Positions 1-8,272 of a DNA stretch of 57,805 nucleotides are shown piece after piece. Under the pieces are notes generated by a model. It was given only the letters and a program-made list of their open reading frames with translations, searched no databases and was not told the origin of the DNA. Location: NCBI RefSeq assembly GCF_902499075.1, contig NZ_CABVPP010000051.1:1-57805 (forward strand), written 5' to 3'. Each line of letters begins with the position of its first letter. The first letter of the stretch is position 1. The position numbers and the translations under genes are program-made. The stretch is from Burkholderia pseudomultivorans. Its GTDB lineage: Bacteria > Pseudomonadota > Gammaproteobacteria > Burkholderiales > Burkholderiaceae.

Positions 1-10
1 CGGCTGTTAG

Positions 11-23
11 TTTTTAAAGAGCA
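11..23 (-). promoter_or_regulatory. boxA antitermination element of an rRNA operon leader
   Basis: Read on the minus strand this is TGCTCTTTAAAAA, the boxA element that loads the Nus antitermination complex in ribosomal RNA leaders. It lies about 60 bases downstream of a strong promoter on the same strand. This implies that the next gene to the left, outside the window, is a 16S rRNA gene. The rRNA itself is not in view. Confidence 0.8.
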
Positions 24-82
24 TTCTGCACCAAGCACTTGGCTTCGTAGCAGCGCTGCGTTTTCAGCAGCAGAGAAACGAG

Positions 83-111
83 ATTATGAACCGTGTTTCG
101 CAAGTCGTCAA
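83..111 (-). promoter_or_regulatory. rRNA operon (rrn) promoter, sigma70
   Basis: On the minus strand there is a -35 TTGACG (106-111) and a -10 CATAAT (83-88) with an exact 17-base spacer, preceded by an A/T run (112-120) that could act as an UP element. Transcription should start near position 76 and run left through the boxA at 11-23. Near-consensus boxes and the boxA make this a ribosomal RNA promoter. Confidence 0.8.
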
Positions 112-290
112 CAATTTTTTGCTACATCGTTGCGACTGCGGGGTTCTTCTTCCTTCGCCGGCCGCGTGCTCAACCTGCAGCACACCACCGACTCCGCTCC
201 CCCCTTCCGCGCCGCGTTGCCGTTAGCGCGAAAGAGGCGTGATTCTAGGCACCCGCCGCCCAACACGCAAGCGCTTTGTGAAAATATTTT

Positions 291-325
291 GAAAAAGCCG
301 CCGTGCGCTGTCGCGCACGGCGGCT
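291..325 (-). terminator. rho-independent terminator of paaF
   Basis: An 11-bp perfect stem (297-307 pairing with 314-324) with a six-base loop is followed on the minus strand by a T run (292-296). It sits about 85 bases after the paaF stop codon and insulates paaF transcription from the rRNA promoter, which points the same way. Confidence 0.85.
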
Positions 326-410
326 CTTGCCCGGGCAGGCGGCTCGGACGGCCGCGTCAACGCGCTGTACCGACAGATCGTCGACAGGTGGCCGCCCTGC
401 TCCCGCAACC

Positions 411-1187
411 TCAACGGTTCTTGAACTCAGGCTTCCGCTTTTCGACGAACGCCGCCATCCCTTCCTTCTGATCCTCGGTCGCGAACAGCGAATGGAACAA
501 CCGGCGCTCGAAGTGAATACCCTCGGCCAGCGTCGTCTCGTACGCGCGATTCACCGACTCCTTGACCATCATGACCGCCGGCAGCGAAAACTCGGCGATC
601 GTCGCCGCAGCCGCCAGCGCCTCGTCGAGCAGCTTGTCCGCCGGCAGCACGCGCGAGACGAGCCCCGCACGCTCCGCCTCGTCCGCATCCATGAAGCGCG
701 CAGTCAGGCACATGTCCATCGCCTTCGCCTTCGACACCGCACGCGGCAAACGCTGCGTGCCCCCCGCGCCCGGCATGATGCCCAGCTTGATCTCGGGCTG
801 ACCGAACTTGGCAGTATCCGCCGCGAAGACGATGTCGCACATCATTGCGAGCTCGCAGCCGCCGCCCAACGCAAAGCCCGACACCGCGGCAATGATCGGC
901 TTTCGGATCTGGCGAACCGTCTCCCAGTTGCGCGTGATGTAGTCGCCACGGTAGACATCCATATAGGAATAGGTCGCCATCATGCCGATGTCGGCGCCCG
1001 CCGCGAACGCCTTCTCGCTGCCCGTCACGACGATCGCCCCGATCGCGTCGTCCGCGTCGAATGCCTTCAGCGCGGCGCCCAGTTCATCCATCAGCGCGTC
1101 GTTCAACGCATTCAGCGCCTTCGGACGGTTCAGCGTCACCAGCCCGACACGCCCCCGGGTCTCCACCAGGATGTTCTCGTAAGCCAT
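411..1187 (-). CDS. paaF: 2,3-dehydroadipyl-CoA hydratase (enoyl-CoA hydratase), PaaF
   Basis: A 258-residue crotonase-family protein. The oxyanion-hole region and both catalytic glutamates of true hydratases are visible (GGGCE with Glu112; FGQPE with Glu132), so it should hydrate a trans-enoyl-CoA. In the phenylacetate pathway this is the 2,3-dehydroadipyl-CoA step after ring opening. The start has a good ribosome site (AGGAG, 7 bases upstream). It is divergent from paaZ across a TetR-type palindrome, so both arms are probably controlled together. Assignment to paaF rather than a general fatty acid hydratase rests on the context. The family is certain; the substrate is inferred. Confidence 0.85.
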   Translation of the reverse strand: MAYENILVETRGRVGLVTLNRPKALNALNDALMDELGAALKAFDADDAIGAIVVTGSEKAFAAGADIGMMATYSYMDVYRGDYITRNWETVRQIRKPIIAAVSGFALGGGCELAMMCDIVFAADTAKFGQPEIKLGIMPGAGGTQRLPRAVSKAKAMDMCLTARFMDADEAERAGLVSRVLPADKLLDEALAAAATIAEFSLPAVMMVKESVNRAYETTLAEGIHFERRLFHSLFATEDQKEGMAAFVEKRKPEFKNR

Positions 1188-1257
1188 CTATTTCTCCTCG
1201 ATCAATGAATTGAGAAACGCCTCGCACATGCGAATAGTTTGATGCTACCATTCTCCG

Positions 1258-1271
1258 ACCAACCGGTCGGT
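1258..1271. promoter_or_regulatory. TetR-type operator palindrome between paaF and paaZ (PaaR-like)
   Basis: ACCAACC/GGTCGGT is a 14-base palindrome with one mismatch, of the ACCGACC-GGTCGGT type known for the TetR-family repressor PaaR of beta-proteobacteria, which is released by phenylacetyl-CoA. It lies 71 bases upstream of paaF and 41 bases upstream of paaZ, in a position to repress both. No paaR gene is in the window, so the regulator would act from elsewhere. Confidence 0.65.
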
Positions 1272-1311
1272 TAATTAATCGATCCAACCCCTCTCCCATC
1301 AGGCCGCCGTC

Positions 1312-3018
1312 ATGACCCATGCACTGTTCACGAAGCACGAAGACACGCTGAAACACGCACTCGCCGCCATCGAGAGCCGCGGGTACTGGAGCCCGTTCGC
1401 GGAAATGCCGAGCCCCAAAGTGTACGGGGAAAGCGCCAGTGCAGACGGCGAAGCCGCGTTCAAATCGCACCTCGGGCAGACTTTCGCGCTCGATCAGCCT
1501 GCGACCGGCGAGACGGTCGGCGCGGAGCAGTCACCGTATGGCATCGCACTGGGCATCCGCTACCCGAAATCGACGCCCGACGCGTTGATCGCGGCGGCCG
1601 CCGCCGCGCAGCGGTCGTGGCGCGAAGCCGGCCCGAGCGCATGGATCGGCGTCAGCCTCGAAATCCTCGCGCGCCTGAATCGCGCGAGCTTCGAGATCGC
1701 GTACAGCGTGATGCACACCACGGGCCAGGCCTTCATGATGGCGTTCCAGGCCGGCGGCCCGCACGCGCAGGACCGCGCGCTCGAAGCGGTCGCCTATGCC
1801 TGGGACGAACTGCGCCGCATCCCGGCCGATGCGCACTGGGAAAAGCCGCAGGGCAAGAACCCGCCGCTCGCGATGCACAAGCGCTACACAATCGCCCCGC
1901 GCGGCACCGGGCTCGTGCTCGGCTGCTGCACGTTCCCGACCTGGAACGGCTACCCGGGCCTGTTCGCGGACCTGGCGACCGGCAATACGGTCATCGTCAA
2001 ACCCCATCCGGGCGCGATTCTGCCGCTCGCGATCACCGTCCGGATTGCCCGCGACGTGCTGCGCGAAGCCGGCTTCGACCCGAACGTCGTCACGCTGCTC
2101 GCGACCGAGCCGAACGACGGCGCACTTGTGCAGGACCTCGCACTGCGCCCCGAGATCAAGCTGATCGACTTCACCGGCAGCACGCAGAACGGCACGTGGC
2201 TCGAACGACATGCGCACCAGGCACAGGTCTATACCGAAAAGGCCGGCGTCAACCAGATCGTCATCGACTCGACCGACGACCTGAAGGCTGCGGCCAAGAA
2301 CATCGCGTTCTCGCTGGCGCTGTACTCGGGCCAGATGTGCACGGCGCCGCAGAACATCTACGTGCCGCGCGACGGCATCCGCACGGCGGACGGCCATGCG
2401 AGCTTCGACGAAGTCGCCCAGGCAGTCGCAAGCGCCGTGCAGAAGCTCACCGGCGACCCCGCACGCTCGGTCGAACTGATCGGCGCGATCCAGAACGACG
2501 GCGTGACCGCGCGCATCGACGCCGCCCGCCAGCTCGGCCGCGTGCTCGCCGACAGCGCGACGCTCCAGCACCCCGCGTTCCCCGATGCCCGTGTACGCAC
2601 ACCGCTCGTGCTGCAGCTCGACGTGGCCGACCGCGAGAAATACACGCAGGAGTGGTTCGGCCCGATCTCGTTCGTGATCGCGACCGACTCGACTGCCCAG
2701 TCGCTCGATCTCGCCGGCGAAATCGCGGCGGAACACGGCGCGCTGACGCTCTCCGTCTACAGCACCGACGATGCCGTGATCGACGCCGCACACGAAGCTG
2801 CGGTGCGCGGCGGCGTCGCGCTGTCGATCAACCTGACGGGCGGCGTGTTCGTCAACCAGTCGGCTGCGTTCTCCGACTTCCACGGCACCGGCGCCAACCC
2901 GGCTGCCAATGCGGCGCTGGCCGACGCCGCCTTCGTCGCCAACCGGTTCCGCGTGGTGCAAAGCCGCGTCCATGTTGCGCCGAAGGCCGTCCCGGCGGAA
3001 GCTGGCCAAGCGGCATAA
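1312..3018 (+). CDS. paaZ: phenylacetate degradation aldehyde dehydrogenase PaaN/PaaZ (single-domain type)
   Basis: A 568-residue aldehyde-dehydrogenase-fold protein with catalytic Cys343 (SGQMCTAP) and Glu309 (YTEKAG), and the NAD-site motif DFTGS (287-291). It matches the beta-proteobacterial PaaN branch, and should oxidise the reactive semialdehyde formed when oxepin-CoA is opened. The enterobacterial PaaZ (about 680 residues) carries a C-terminal MaoC-type hydratase domain that does the ring hydrolysis; this protein ends without one. The start is ATG 1312; the upstream ribosome site is weak. It is the first gene of the rightward paa operon. Confidence 0.85.
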   Translation: MTHALFTKHEDTLKHALAAIESRGYWSPFAEMPSPKVYGESASADGEAAFKSHLGQTFALDQPATGETVGAEQSPYGIALGIRYPKSTPDALIAAAAAAQRSWREAGPSAWIGVSLEILARLNRASFEIAYSVMHTTGQAFMMAFQAGGPHAQDRALEAVAYAWDELRRIPADAHWEKPQGKNPPLAMHKRYTIAPRGTGLVLGCCTFPTWNGYPGLFADLATGNTVIVKPHPGAILPLAITVRIARDVLREAGFDPNVVTLLATEPNDGALVQDLALRPEIKLIDFTGSTQNGTWLERHAHQAQVYTEKAGVNQIVIDSTDDLKAAAKNIAFSLALYSGQMCTAPQNIYVPRDGIRTADGHASFDEVAQAVASAVQKLTGDPARSVELIGAIQNDGVTARIDAARQLGRVLADSATLQHPAFPDARVRTPLVLQLDVADREKYTQEWFGPISFVIATDSTAQSLDLAGEIAAEHGALTLSVYSTDDAVIDAAHEAAVRGGVALSINLTGGVFVNQSAAFSDFHGTGANPAANAALADAAFVANRFRVVQSRVHVAPKAVPAEAGQAA

Positions 3019-3058
3019 CCCGAACGGCCGACGTGCAAACGCCGCCAGGTTCTCTACC

Positions 3059-3109
3059 ATGAACGAATCCGCCACCCGGCGGGTTCGCTGCCTACCGATA
3101 CGCCCATGA
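3059..3109 (+). CDS. possible 16-codon upstream ORF overlapping the pcaF start
   Basis: An ATG at 3059, preceded by AGG about 8 bases upstream, opens a 16-residue frame rich in arginine (MNESATRRVRCLPIRP). Its stop codon overlaps the pcaF start in an ATGA junction. The 5' part of the frame lies in a stable hairpin (3064-3087). pcaF itself lacks a convincing ribosome site, so translation may be coupled to this ORF. Such short frames also occur by chance in GC-rich DNA. Confidence 0.3.
   Translation: MNESATRRVRCLPIRP
3064..3087 (+). other. intercistronic hairpin between paaZ and pcaF
   Basis: A 10-bp stem (3064-3073 with 3078-3087, one G-U pair) closes an ACCC loop. No T run follows, so it is not a terminator. 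It lies in the 87-base gap between paaZ and pcaF and could protect or process the messenger or affect pcaF translation. Confidence 0.5.
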
Positions 3110-4308
3110 CTGACGCCTATATCTGCGACGCCATTCGCACCCCCATCGGCCGCTACGGCGGCGCCCTGAAAGACGTTCGCGCCGACGACCTCGGCGCGGT
3201 GCCGCTCAAGGCGCTCGTCGAGCGCAACCGCGACGTCGACTGGACGGCCGTCGACGACGTGATCTACGGCTGCGCGAACCAGGCCGGCGAAGACAACCGC
3301 AACGTCGCGCGCATGTCCGCGCTGCTGGCCGGCCTGCCGACCACCGTGCCGGGCACGACGCTGAACCGGCTGTGCGGCTCGGGCATGGACGCGGTCGGCA
3401 CCGCCGCGCGTGCGATCAAGGCAGGCGAAGCGCGCCTGATGATCGCCGGCGGCGTCGAGAGCATGACGCGGGCGCCGTTCGTGATGGGCAAGGCCGCGAG
3501 CGCGTTTGCACGCCAGGCCGACATCTTCGACACGACGATCGGCTGGCGCTTCGTCAATCCGCTGATGAAACAGCAGTACGGCGTCGACTCGATGCCCGAG
3601 ACGGCCGAGAACGTCGCGGTCGACTACGACATCAGCCGCGCCGACCAGGATCTGTTCGCGCTGCGCAGCCAGCAGAAGGCGGCGCGCGCGCAGCAGGACG
3701 GCACGCTCGCCGCGGAAATCGTCCCGGTCACGATTGCGCAGAAGAAAGGCGACCCGGTCGTCGTGTCGCGCGACGAGCATCCGCGCGAGACGTCGCTCGA
3801 GGCATTGGCGAAGCTGAAGGGCGTCGTGCGCGCGGACGGCTCGGTGACAGCCGGCAACGCGTCGGGCGTCAACGACGGCGCATGCGCGCTGCTGCTCGCC
3901 AATGCGGAAGCGGCCGACCAGTACGGCCTGCGCCGCCGCGCGCGCGTGGTCGGCATGGCGACCGCCGGCGTCGAGCCGCGCGTGATGGGCATCGGCCCTG
4001 CGCCGGCCACGCAGAAGCTGCTGCGCCAGCTCGGCATGACGATCGACCAGTTCGACGTGATCGAACTGAACGAGGCGTTCGCATCGCAGGGCCTCGCGGT
4101 GCTGCGCATGCTCGGCATCGCCGACGACGATCCGCGCGTGAATCCGAACGGCGGTGCGATCGCGCTCGGCCACCCGCTCGGCGCATCGGGCGCACGGCTC
4201 GTGACCACGGCCCTGCACCAGCTCGAACGCACCGGCGGCCGCTTCGCGCTCTGCACGATGTGCATCGGCGTCGGCCAGGGCATCGCGCTGGCCATCGAGC
4301 GCATATAG
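3106..4308 (+). CDS. pcaF: 3-oxoadipyl-CoA thiolase (beta-ketoadipyl-CoA thiolase)
   Basis: A 400-residue type II thiolase. The acylation cysteine is Cys90 in LNRLCGSGMDAV, the GHPLGASG histidine loop follows near residue 350, and the C-terminal cysteine lies in CTMCIGVGQG. The N-terminus (ICDAIRTPIGRYGGAL) is typical of PcaF/PaaJ. It cleaves 3-oxoadipyl-CoA to succinyl-CoA and acetyl-CoA, the last step of both the phenylacetate and beta-ketoadipate routes. Its place in the paa operon favours the phenylacetate role (PaaJ). The length is usual for the family. A ribosome site is not evident at the start. Confidence 0.9.
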   Translation: MTDAYICDAIRTPIGRYGGALKDVRADDLGAVPLKALVERNRDVDWTAVDDVIYGCANQAGEDNRNVARMSALLAGLPTTVPGTTLNRLCGSGMDAVGTAARAIKAGEARLMIAGGVESMTRAPFVMGKAASAFARQADIFDTTIGWRFVNPLMKQQYGVDSMPETAENVAVDYDISRADQDLFALRSQQKAARAQQDGTLAAEIVPVTIAQKKGDPVVVSRDEHPRETSLEALAKLKGVVRADGSVTAGNASGVNDGACALLLANAEAADQYGLRRRARVVGMATAGVEPRVMGIGPAPATQKLLRQLGMTIDQFDVIELNEAFASQGLAVLRMLGIADDDPRVNPNGGAIALGHPLGASGARLVTTALHQLERTGGRFALCTMCIGVGQGIALAIERI

Positions 4309-4357
4309 CCAATCGACGCGCGCGCCGCCTATAACGAATTCATCAAGGAGACACTGC

Positions 4358-5149
4358 ATGTCCTATCAGGCGATTCAGCTGGATATCGATCGGGACGCCC
4401 GCGTGGCGACGATCACCCTCAGCCGTCCCGACAAGCTGAACAGCTTCACGCGGGCGATGCATCGCGAGCTGCAGTCCGCGCTCGATGAAGTCGAAGCGGC
4501 CGGCGCGCGCGCGCTGATCCTGACCGGCGCCGGACGCGGCTTCTGCGCGGGGCAGGATCTCGCCGACCTCGACTTCACGCCGGGCGCGGCCACCGACCTC
4601 GGCACGCTGATCGACGAGCATTTCAATCCGCTGATCCGCCGCCTGCAACGCCTGCCGCTCCCGGTGATCGCCGCCGTCAACGGCACGGCAGCCGGCGCGG
4701 GCGCGAATCTCGCGCTCGCCTGCGATCTCGTGCTCGCCGCGCGATCGAGCAGTTTCATCCAGGCGTTCGTCAAGATCGGGCTCGTGCCCGATTCGGGCGG
4801 CACGTGGTTCCTGCCGCAGCGCGTCGGCATGGCGCGCGCGCTGGGGCTCGCGCTGACCGGCGACAAGCTCGGCGCGGAACAGGCCGAGCAGTGGGGCCTG
4901 ATCTGGCGCGCGATCGACGACGACGCGCTCGCCGCGACGGCCCGCCAACTCGCTACGCAACTTGCGCAGCAGCCGACGCTCGCGATCGCGTCGATCAAGC
5001 AGTCGATGCGCGAAAGCGTCACGCGCACGCTCGACCAGCAGCTCGACCTGGAACGCGACCTGCAGCGCAAGCTCGGCCAGTCGCACGACTATGCGGAAGG
5101 CGTGAAGGCCTTCATCGAGAAGCGCGCGCCGCGCTTCGAGGGGCGTTGA
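4358..5149 (+). CDS. paaG: 1,2-epoxyphenylacetyl-CoA isomerase PaaG
   Basis: A 263-residue crotonase-fold protein with AGxGxN where hydratases have their first glutamate (about residue 112) and an aspartate, Asp145 in GLVPDSGGT, in the position used by PaaG isomerases. This fits conversion of the ring 1,2-epoxide to oxepin-CoA rather than simple hydration. A strong AAGGAG site precedes ATG 4358. The paaI start follows the stop codon after one base, indicating a tight operon. Confidence 0.9.
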   Translation: MSYQAIQLDIDRDARVATITLSRPDKLNSFTRAMHRELQSALDEVEAAGARALILTGAGRGFCAGQDLADLDFTPGAATDLGTLIDEHFNPLIRRLQRLPLPVIAAVNGTAAGAGANLALACDLVLAARSSSFIQAFVKIGLVPDSGGTWFLPQRVGMARALGLALTGDKLGAEQAEQWGLIWRAIDDDALAATARQLATQLAQQPTLAIASIKQSMRESVTRTLDQQLDLERDLQRKLGQSHDYAEGVKAFIEKRAPRFEGR

Positions 5150-5150
5150 G

Positions 5151-5603
5151 ATGACGATCGCCACCGACACGCTCGATCCCGATGCGCTCGCCCGCGCCAC
5201 CGCGCAGGCGATGTACGACGCCGATGCCTGCAGCCGCGCGCTCGGCATCGAAATCGCCGAAGTGCGCGCCGGCTATGCGCGCCTGCGCATGCCCGTGCGC
5301 CCCGATTTCCTGAACGGCCACCAGATTTGCCACGGCGGGCTGATCTTCACGCTCGCCGATTCGACCTTCGCGTTCGCGTGCAACTCGTACAACGTCAACA
5401 CGGTCGCGGCCGGCTGCTCGATCGAGTACCTGCGCCCCGTGCACGGCGACGACGTGCTGACCGCCGAGGCGACCGAACAGACGCGCCATGGCCGGCAGGG
5501 CATCTACGACATCCGAGTCACGAACCGCGCCGGCGAAACGGTCGCGATGTTCCGCGGCAAATCCGCCCAGATCAAGGGCACGGTCATTCCCGAAGACCGC
5601 TGA
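5151..5603 (+). CDS. paaI: phenylacetyl-CoA pathway thioesterase PaaI
   Basis: A 150-residue hotdog-fold thioesterase with the PaaI signature NGHQICHGGLIFTLADS, including Asn55, the HGG turn and Asp70-Ser71, the expected active-site residues. PaaI releases CoA from dead-end ring-hydroxylated phenylacetyl-CoA products and is usually tetrameric and cytosolic. The gene begins one base after paaG stops, so the two are probably translationally coupled. Confidence 0.9.
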   Translation: MTIATDTLDPDALARATAQAMYDADACSRALGIEIAEVRAGYARLRMPVRPDFLNGHQICHGGLIFTLADSTFAFACNSYNVNTVAAGCSIEYLRPVHGDDVLTAEATEQTRHGRQGIYDIRVTNRAGETVAMFRGKSAQIKGTVIPEDR

Positions 5604-5646
5604 CGTCGACGGCTCGCATCGCACATAACAAACACTGGAGACAGGC

Positions 5647-6945
5647 ATGACACCCCCGCTACCGCTCGAGCCGATCGAGACCGCCTCCCGCGACGAGCTG
5701 ACCGCGCTGCAGCTCGAACGCCTCAAGTGGTCGCTCCGGCATGCGTATGACAATTCCCCGGTCTACCGGCGCAAGTTCGACGACGCGGGTGTGCATCCCG
5801 ACGACCTGACGACGCTCGCCGACCTGTCGCGCTTCCCGTTCACGACCAAGAGCGACCTGCGCGACAGCTATCCGTTCGGGATGTTCGCGGTGCCGCAGGA
5901 GCGCGTCTCGCGCATTCATGCGTCGTCCGGCACGACCGGCAAGCCGACGGTGGTCGGCTACACGGCGAGCGACATCGATACCTGGGCCAACCTCGTCGCG
6001 CGCTCGATCCGCGCGGCCGGCGCGCGCCCGGGCGACAAGGTGCATGTCAGCTACGGCTACGGGCTGTTTACGGGCGGCCTCGGCGCGCACTACGGCGCGG
6101 AGCGCGCGGGGCTGACCGTGATCCCGTTCGGCGGCGGCCAGACCGAGAAGCAGGTGCAGCTGATCCAGGATTTCCGGCCCGACATCATCATGGTCACGCC
6201 GAGCTACATGCTGTCGATCGCCGACGAGTTCGAGCGGCAGGGCCTCGATCCCGCGCAGAGTTCGCTGCGCATCGGCATCTTCGGCGCCGAGCCGTGGACC
6301 AACGACATGCGCGTGGCGATCGAGCAGCGGATCGGGATCGACGCGGTCGACATCTACGGGCTGTCGGAGGTGATGGGCCCGGGCGTCGCGTCCGAATGCG
6401 TCGAGACCAAGGACGGCCCGACGATCTGGGAGGATCACTTCTATCCCGAGATCATCGATCCCGAAACCGGCGAGGTGCTCCCGGACGGCGAGTTCGGCGA
6501 ACTCGTGTTCACGTCGCTGACGAAGGAAGCGCTGCCGATCATCCGCTACCGGACGCGCGACCTGACGCGCCTGCTGCCCGGCACCGCGCGCACGATGCGG
6601 CGGATGGAAAAGATCACCGGCCGCTCGGACGACATGATGATCGTGCGCGGCGTCAACGTGTTTCCGACGCAGATCGAGGAACAACTGCTGAAGCAGCGCG
6701 CGCTCGCGCCGCACTACCAGATCGTGCTGACCAAGGAAGGTCCGCTCGACGTGCTGACGCTCAACGTCGAACCGTGCCCCGAGACGGCGCCGGACACCGC
6801 GACGATCCAGGCGGCCGGGCAGGCGCTCGCGCACGACATCAAGTCGCTGATCGGCGTGACGGCCGTCATCAACGTGCTGCCCGTCAACGGGATCGAGCGC
6901 TCGGTCGGCAAGGCGCGGCGCGTGATCGACAAGCGCAAGGGCTGA
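5647..6945 (+). CDS. paaK: phenylacetate-CoA ligase PaaK
   Basis: A 432-residue adenylate-forming enzyme with the P-loop SSGTTGKP (93-100), the YGLSEVMGPG motif and the C-terminal GRSDDMMIVRGVNVFP hinge motif of PaaK enzymes. It activates phenylacetate with ATP and CoA, producing the phenylacetyl-CoA that is both substrate and inducer of the pathway. GGAGA precedes the start. It is the last gene of the operon and is followed by a terminator. The epoxidase genes paaABCDE are not in the window, so the pathway is split across loci. Confidence 0.93.
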   Translation: MTPPLPLEPIETASRDELTALQLERLKWSLRHAYDNSPVYRRKFDDAGVHPDDLTTLADLSRFPFTTKSDLRDSYPFGMFAVPQERVSRIHASSGTTGKPTVVGYTASDIDTWANLVARSIRAAGARPGDKVHVSYGYGLFTGGLGAHYGAERAGLTVIPFGGGQTEKQVQLIQDFRPDIIMVTPSYMLSIADEFERQGLDPAQSSLRIGIFGAEPWTNDMRVAIEQRIGIDAVDIYGLSEVMGPGVASECVETKDGPTIWEDHFYPEIIDPETGEVLPDGEFGELVFTSLTKEALPIIRYRTRDLTRLLPGTARTMRRMEKITGRSDDMMIVRGVNVFPTQIEEQLLKQRALAPHYQIVLTKEGPLDVLTLNVEPCPETAPDTATIQAAGQALAHDIKSLIGVTAVINVLPVNGIERSVGKARRVIDKRKG

Positions 6946-6996
6946 CGCGCGCAGCGCCCGGCAGCGCGGCGCACCAAACCGCGCGGCCGCTCAACG

Positions 6997-7041
6997 AAAA
7001 ACAGCTCGACGGGCCTGCGCCTGTCGAGCTGTCTTCTTTTC
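6997..7041. terminator. bidirectional terminator between paaK and mltA
   Basis: A 10-bp perfect stem (7001-7010 with 7023-7032) has an A run on its left and a T-rich run on its right, so it should stop transcription arriving from paaK on the plus strand and from mltA on the minus strand. Confidence 0.85.
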
Positions 7042-7119
7042 GGGATGCCGAGGTGTTCCTGTCGGTCGAACGGTCCGGTCATCCGGCGCAGCGAACCGCA
7101 CCGGCCTCCCCGGCTCACC

Positions 7120-8244
7120 TCACGAGTTCGGAAACAGCAGCCACATCCGGCCGACCTGCTTCATGCGCCCGGCCTGATCGCCGGCGTCGTCGCCGAGCCC
7201 CCAGAAATAGTCGGCCCGCACGCCGCCCTTGATCGCGGTGCCCGTATCCTGCGCGAACACCAGCCGGTTCATCGGCGTGTTCGTCAGCGGGCGCGTCGTC
7301 TGCAGGAACACCGGCGTGCCGAGCGGGATCGACGACGGATCGACCGCGATCGAGCGCTCCGGCGTCAGTGGCACGCCGAGCGCGCCGATCGGGCCGTCCG
7401 CGCCGCCGTGCGGCGCCTCTTCCTTCGACGGCATCTCGCGGAAGAACACGAAGCGCGGATTCGTGTCGAGCAGCGCATCGACGCGGCCCGGATTCGCCTT
7501 CGCCCAGGCCTTGATGCCCTGCATCGTCGCCTGCGCCGGCGTCAGCTCGCCGCGATCGAGCAGCCACTTGCCGATCGATCGGTACGGCTGGTTGTTGGTG
7601 CCGCCGAAGCCGACCCGCATCACCGAGCCGTCGTCGAGCAGCACGCGCCCCGAGCCCTGCACCTGCAGGAAGAACGCTTCGATCGGATCGTCGACCCACA
7701 CGAGTTCGTTGCCGTTCAGCACGCCGCTGCGCTCGAGTTGCGCGCGCGCGGGCAGCGCGGCGCCGGCGCGATAGCCGGCCGGCCAGCGGTACAGCGCATA
7801 TTGATAGGGGCCGCGCCGCACGCGCGAGCCGTGCAGCAGCGGCTCGTAATAGCCGGTCACGAGCCCGTCGAGCGTGCCGTCGGTGTTGGCGAGCTGGAAC
7901 GGCGTGAAATAGGTTTCGAAGAACGCGCGCGCGCTGCTGGCGTCGAGTTCGTCGAGCCGGTCGGCGGCCGCGCACGCGCGCTGCCACGCCGGCTGACGCG
8001 CGAGCCGCACGCAGTTCTGCCGCAGCGCGGCGGTCGCGCCGATCAGCGAATCGTCCTGCCAGCCCGGCACCTGCTGCCACGCAACCGGCGTGAGCCGCTT
8101 CGCGGCAACCTGCCCCGGCACGATCGCCGCGCCGGTCGGCGGCTTCAGCGACGAAGTGCGCGTCGGCGCGCCGCCGCACGCGGCAAGCAGCGCGGCCGTC
8201 GCGACCGCCGCCGCCCAGCCGGCCACCCGGGGCCCAAACCACAT
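7120..8244 (-). CDS. mltA: membrane-bound lytic murein transglycosylase A, lipoprotein
   Basis: A 374-residue protein that begins with a lipoprotein signal (hydrophobic stretch then LLAAC, lipidated Cys23). The C-terminal 3D domain is recognisable by YFWGLGDDAG near the end and the FAQDTGTAIKG motif with the catalytic aspartate. It cleaves peptidoglycan glycan strands to anhydromuropeptides and should sit on the inner face of the outer membrane. The start at 8244 was chosen because it places the signal peptide at the very N-terminus; the frame stays open upstream, but without a signal sequence. Confidence 0.88.
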   Translation of the reverse strand: MWFGPRVAGWAAAVATAALLAACGGAPTRTSSLKPPTGAAIVPGQVAAKRLTPVAWQQVPGWQDDSLIGATAALRQNCVRLARQPAWQRACAAADRLDELDASSARAFFETYFTPFQLANTDGTLDGLVTGYYEPLLHGSRVRRGPYQYALYRWPAGYRAGAALPARAQLERSGVLNGNELVWVDDPIEAFFLQVQGSGRVLLDDGSVMRVGFGGTNNQPYRSIGKWLLDRGELTPAQATMQGIKAWAKANPGRVDALLDTNPRFVFFREMPSKEEAPHGGADGPIGALGVPLTPERSIAVDPSSIPLGTPVFLQTTRPLTNTPMNRLVFAQDTGTAIKGGVRADYFWGLGDDAGDQAGRMKQVGRMWLLFPNS

Positions 8245-8249
8245 ACAAT
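8244..8249 (+). promoter_or_regulatory. -10 element TACAAT for the 47-residue membrane protein gene
   Basis: TACAAT lies 23 bases upstream of the ATG at 8273 and overlaps the start codon of mltA on the other strand. There is no convincing -35. The two divergent genes therefore share very little regulatory space. Confidence 0.45.
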
Positions 8250-8272
8250 GTCCGTTCTTGATGGAAACCGCC

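Noticed and set aside
1531-4359. A 942-codon open frame on the minus strand, antisense to paaZ and pcaF
   Set aside because: It mirrors the codon structure of the genes on the other strand, is Arg/Ala/Asp/Val-rich without any motif, and arises from high GC at third codon positions.
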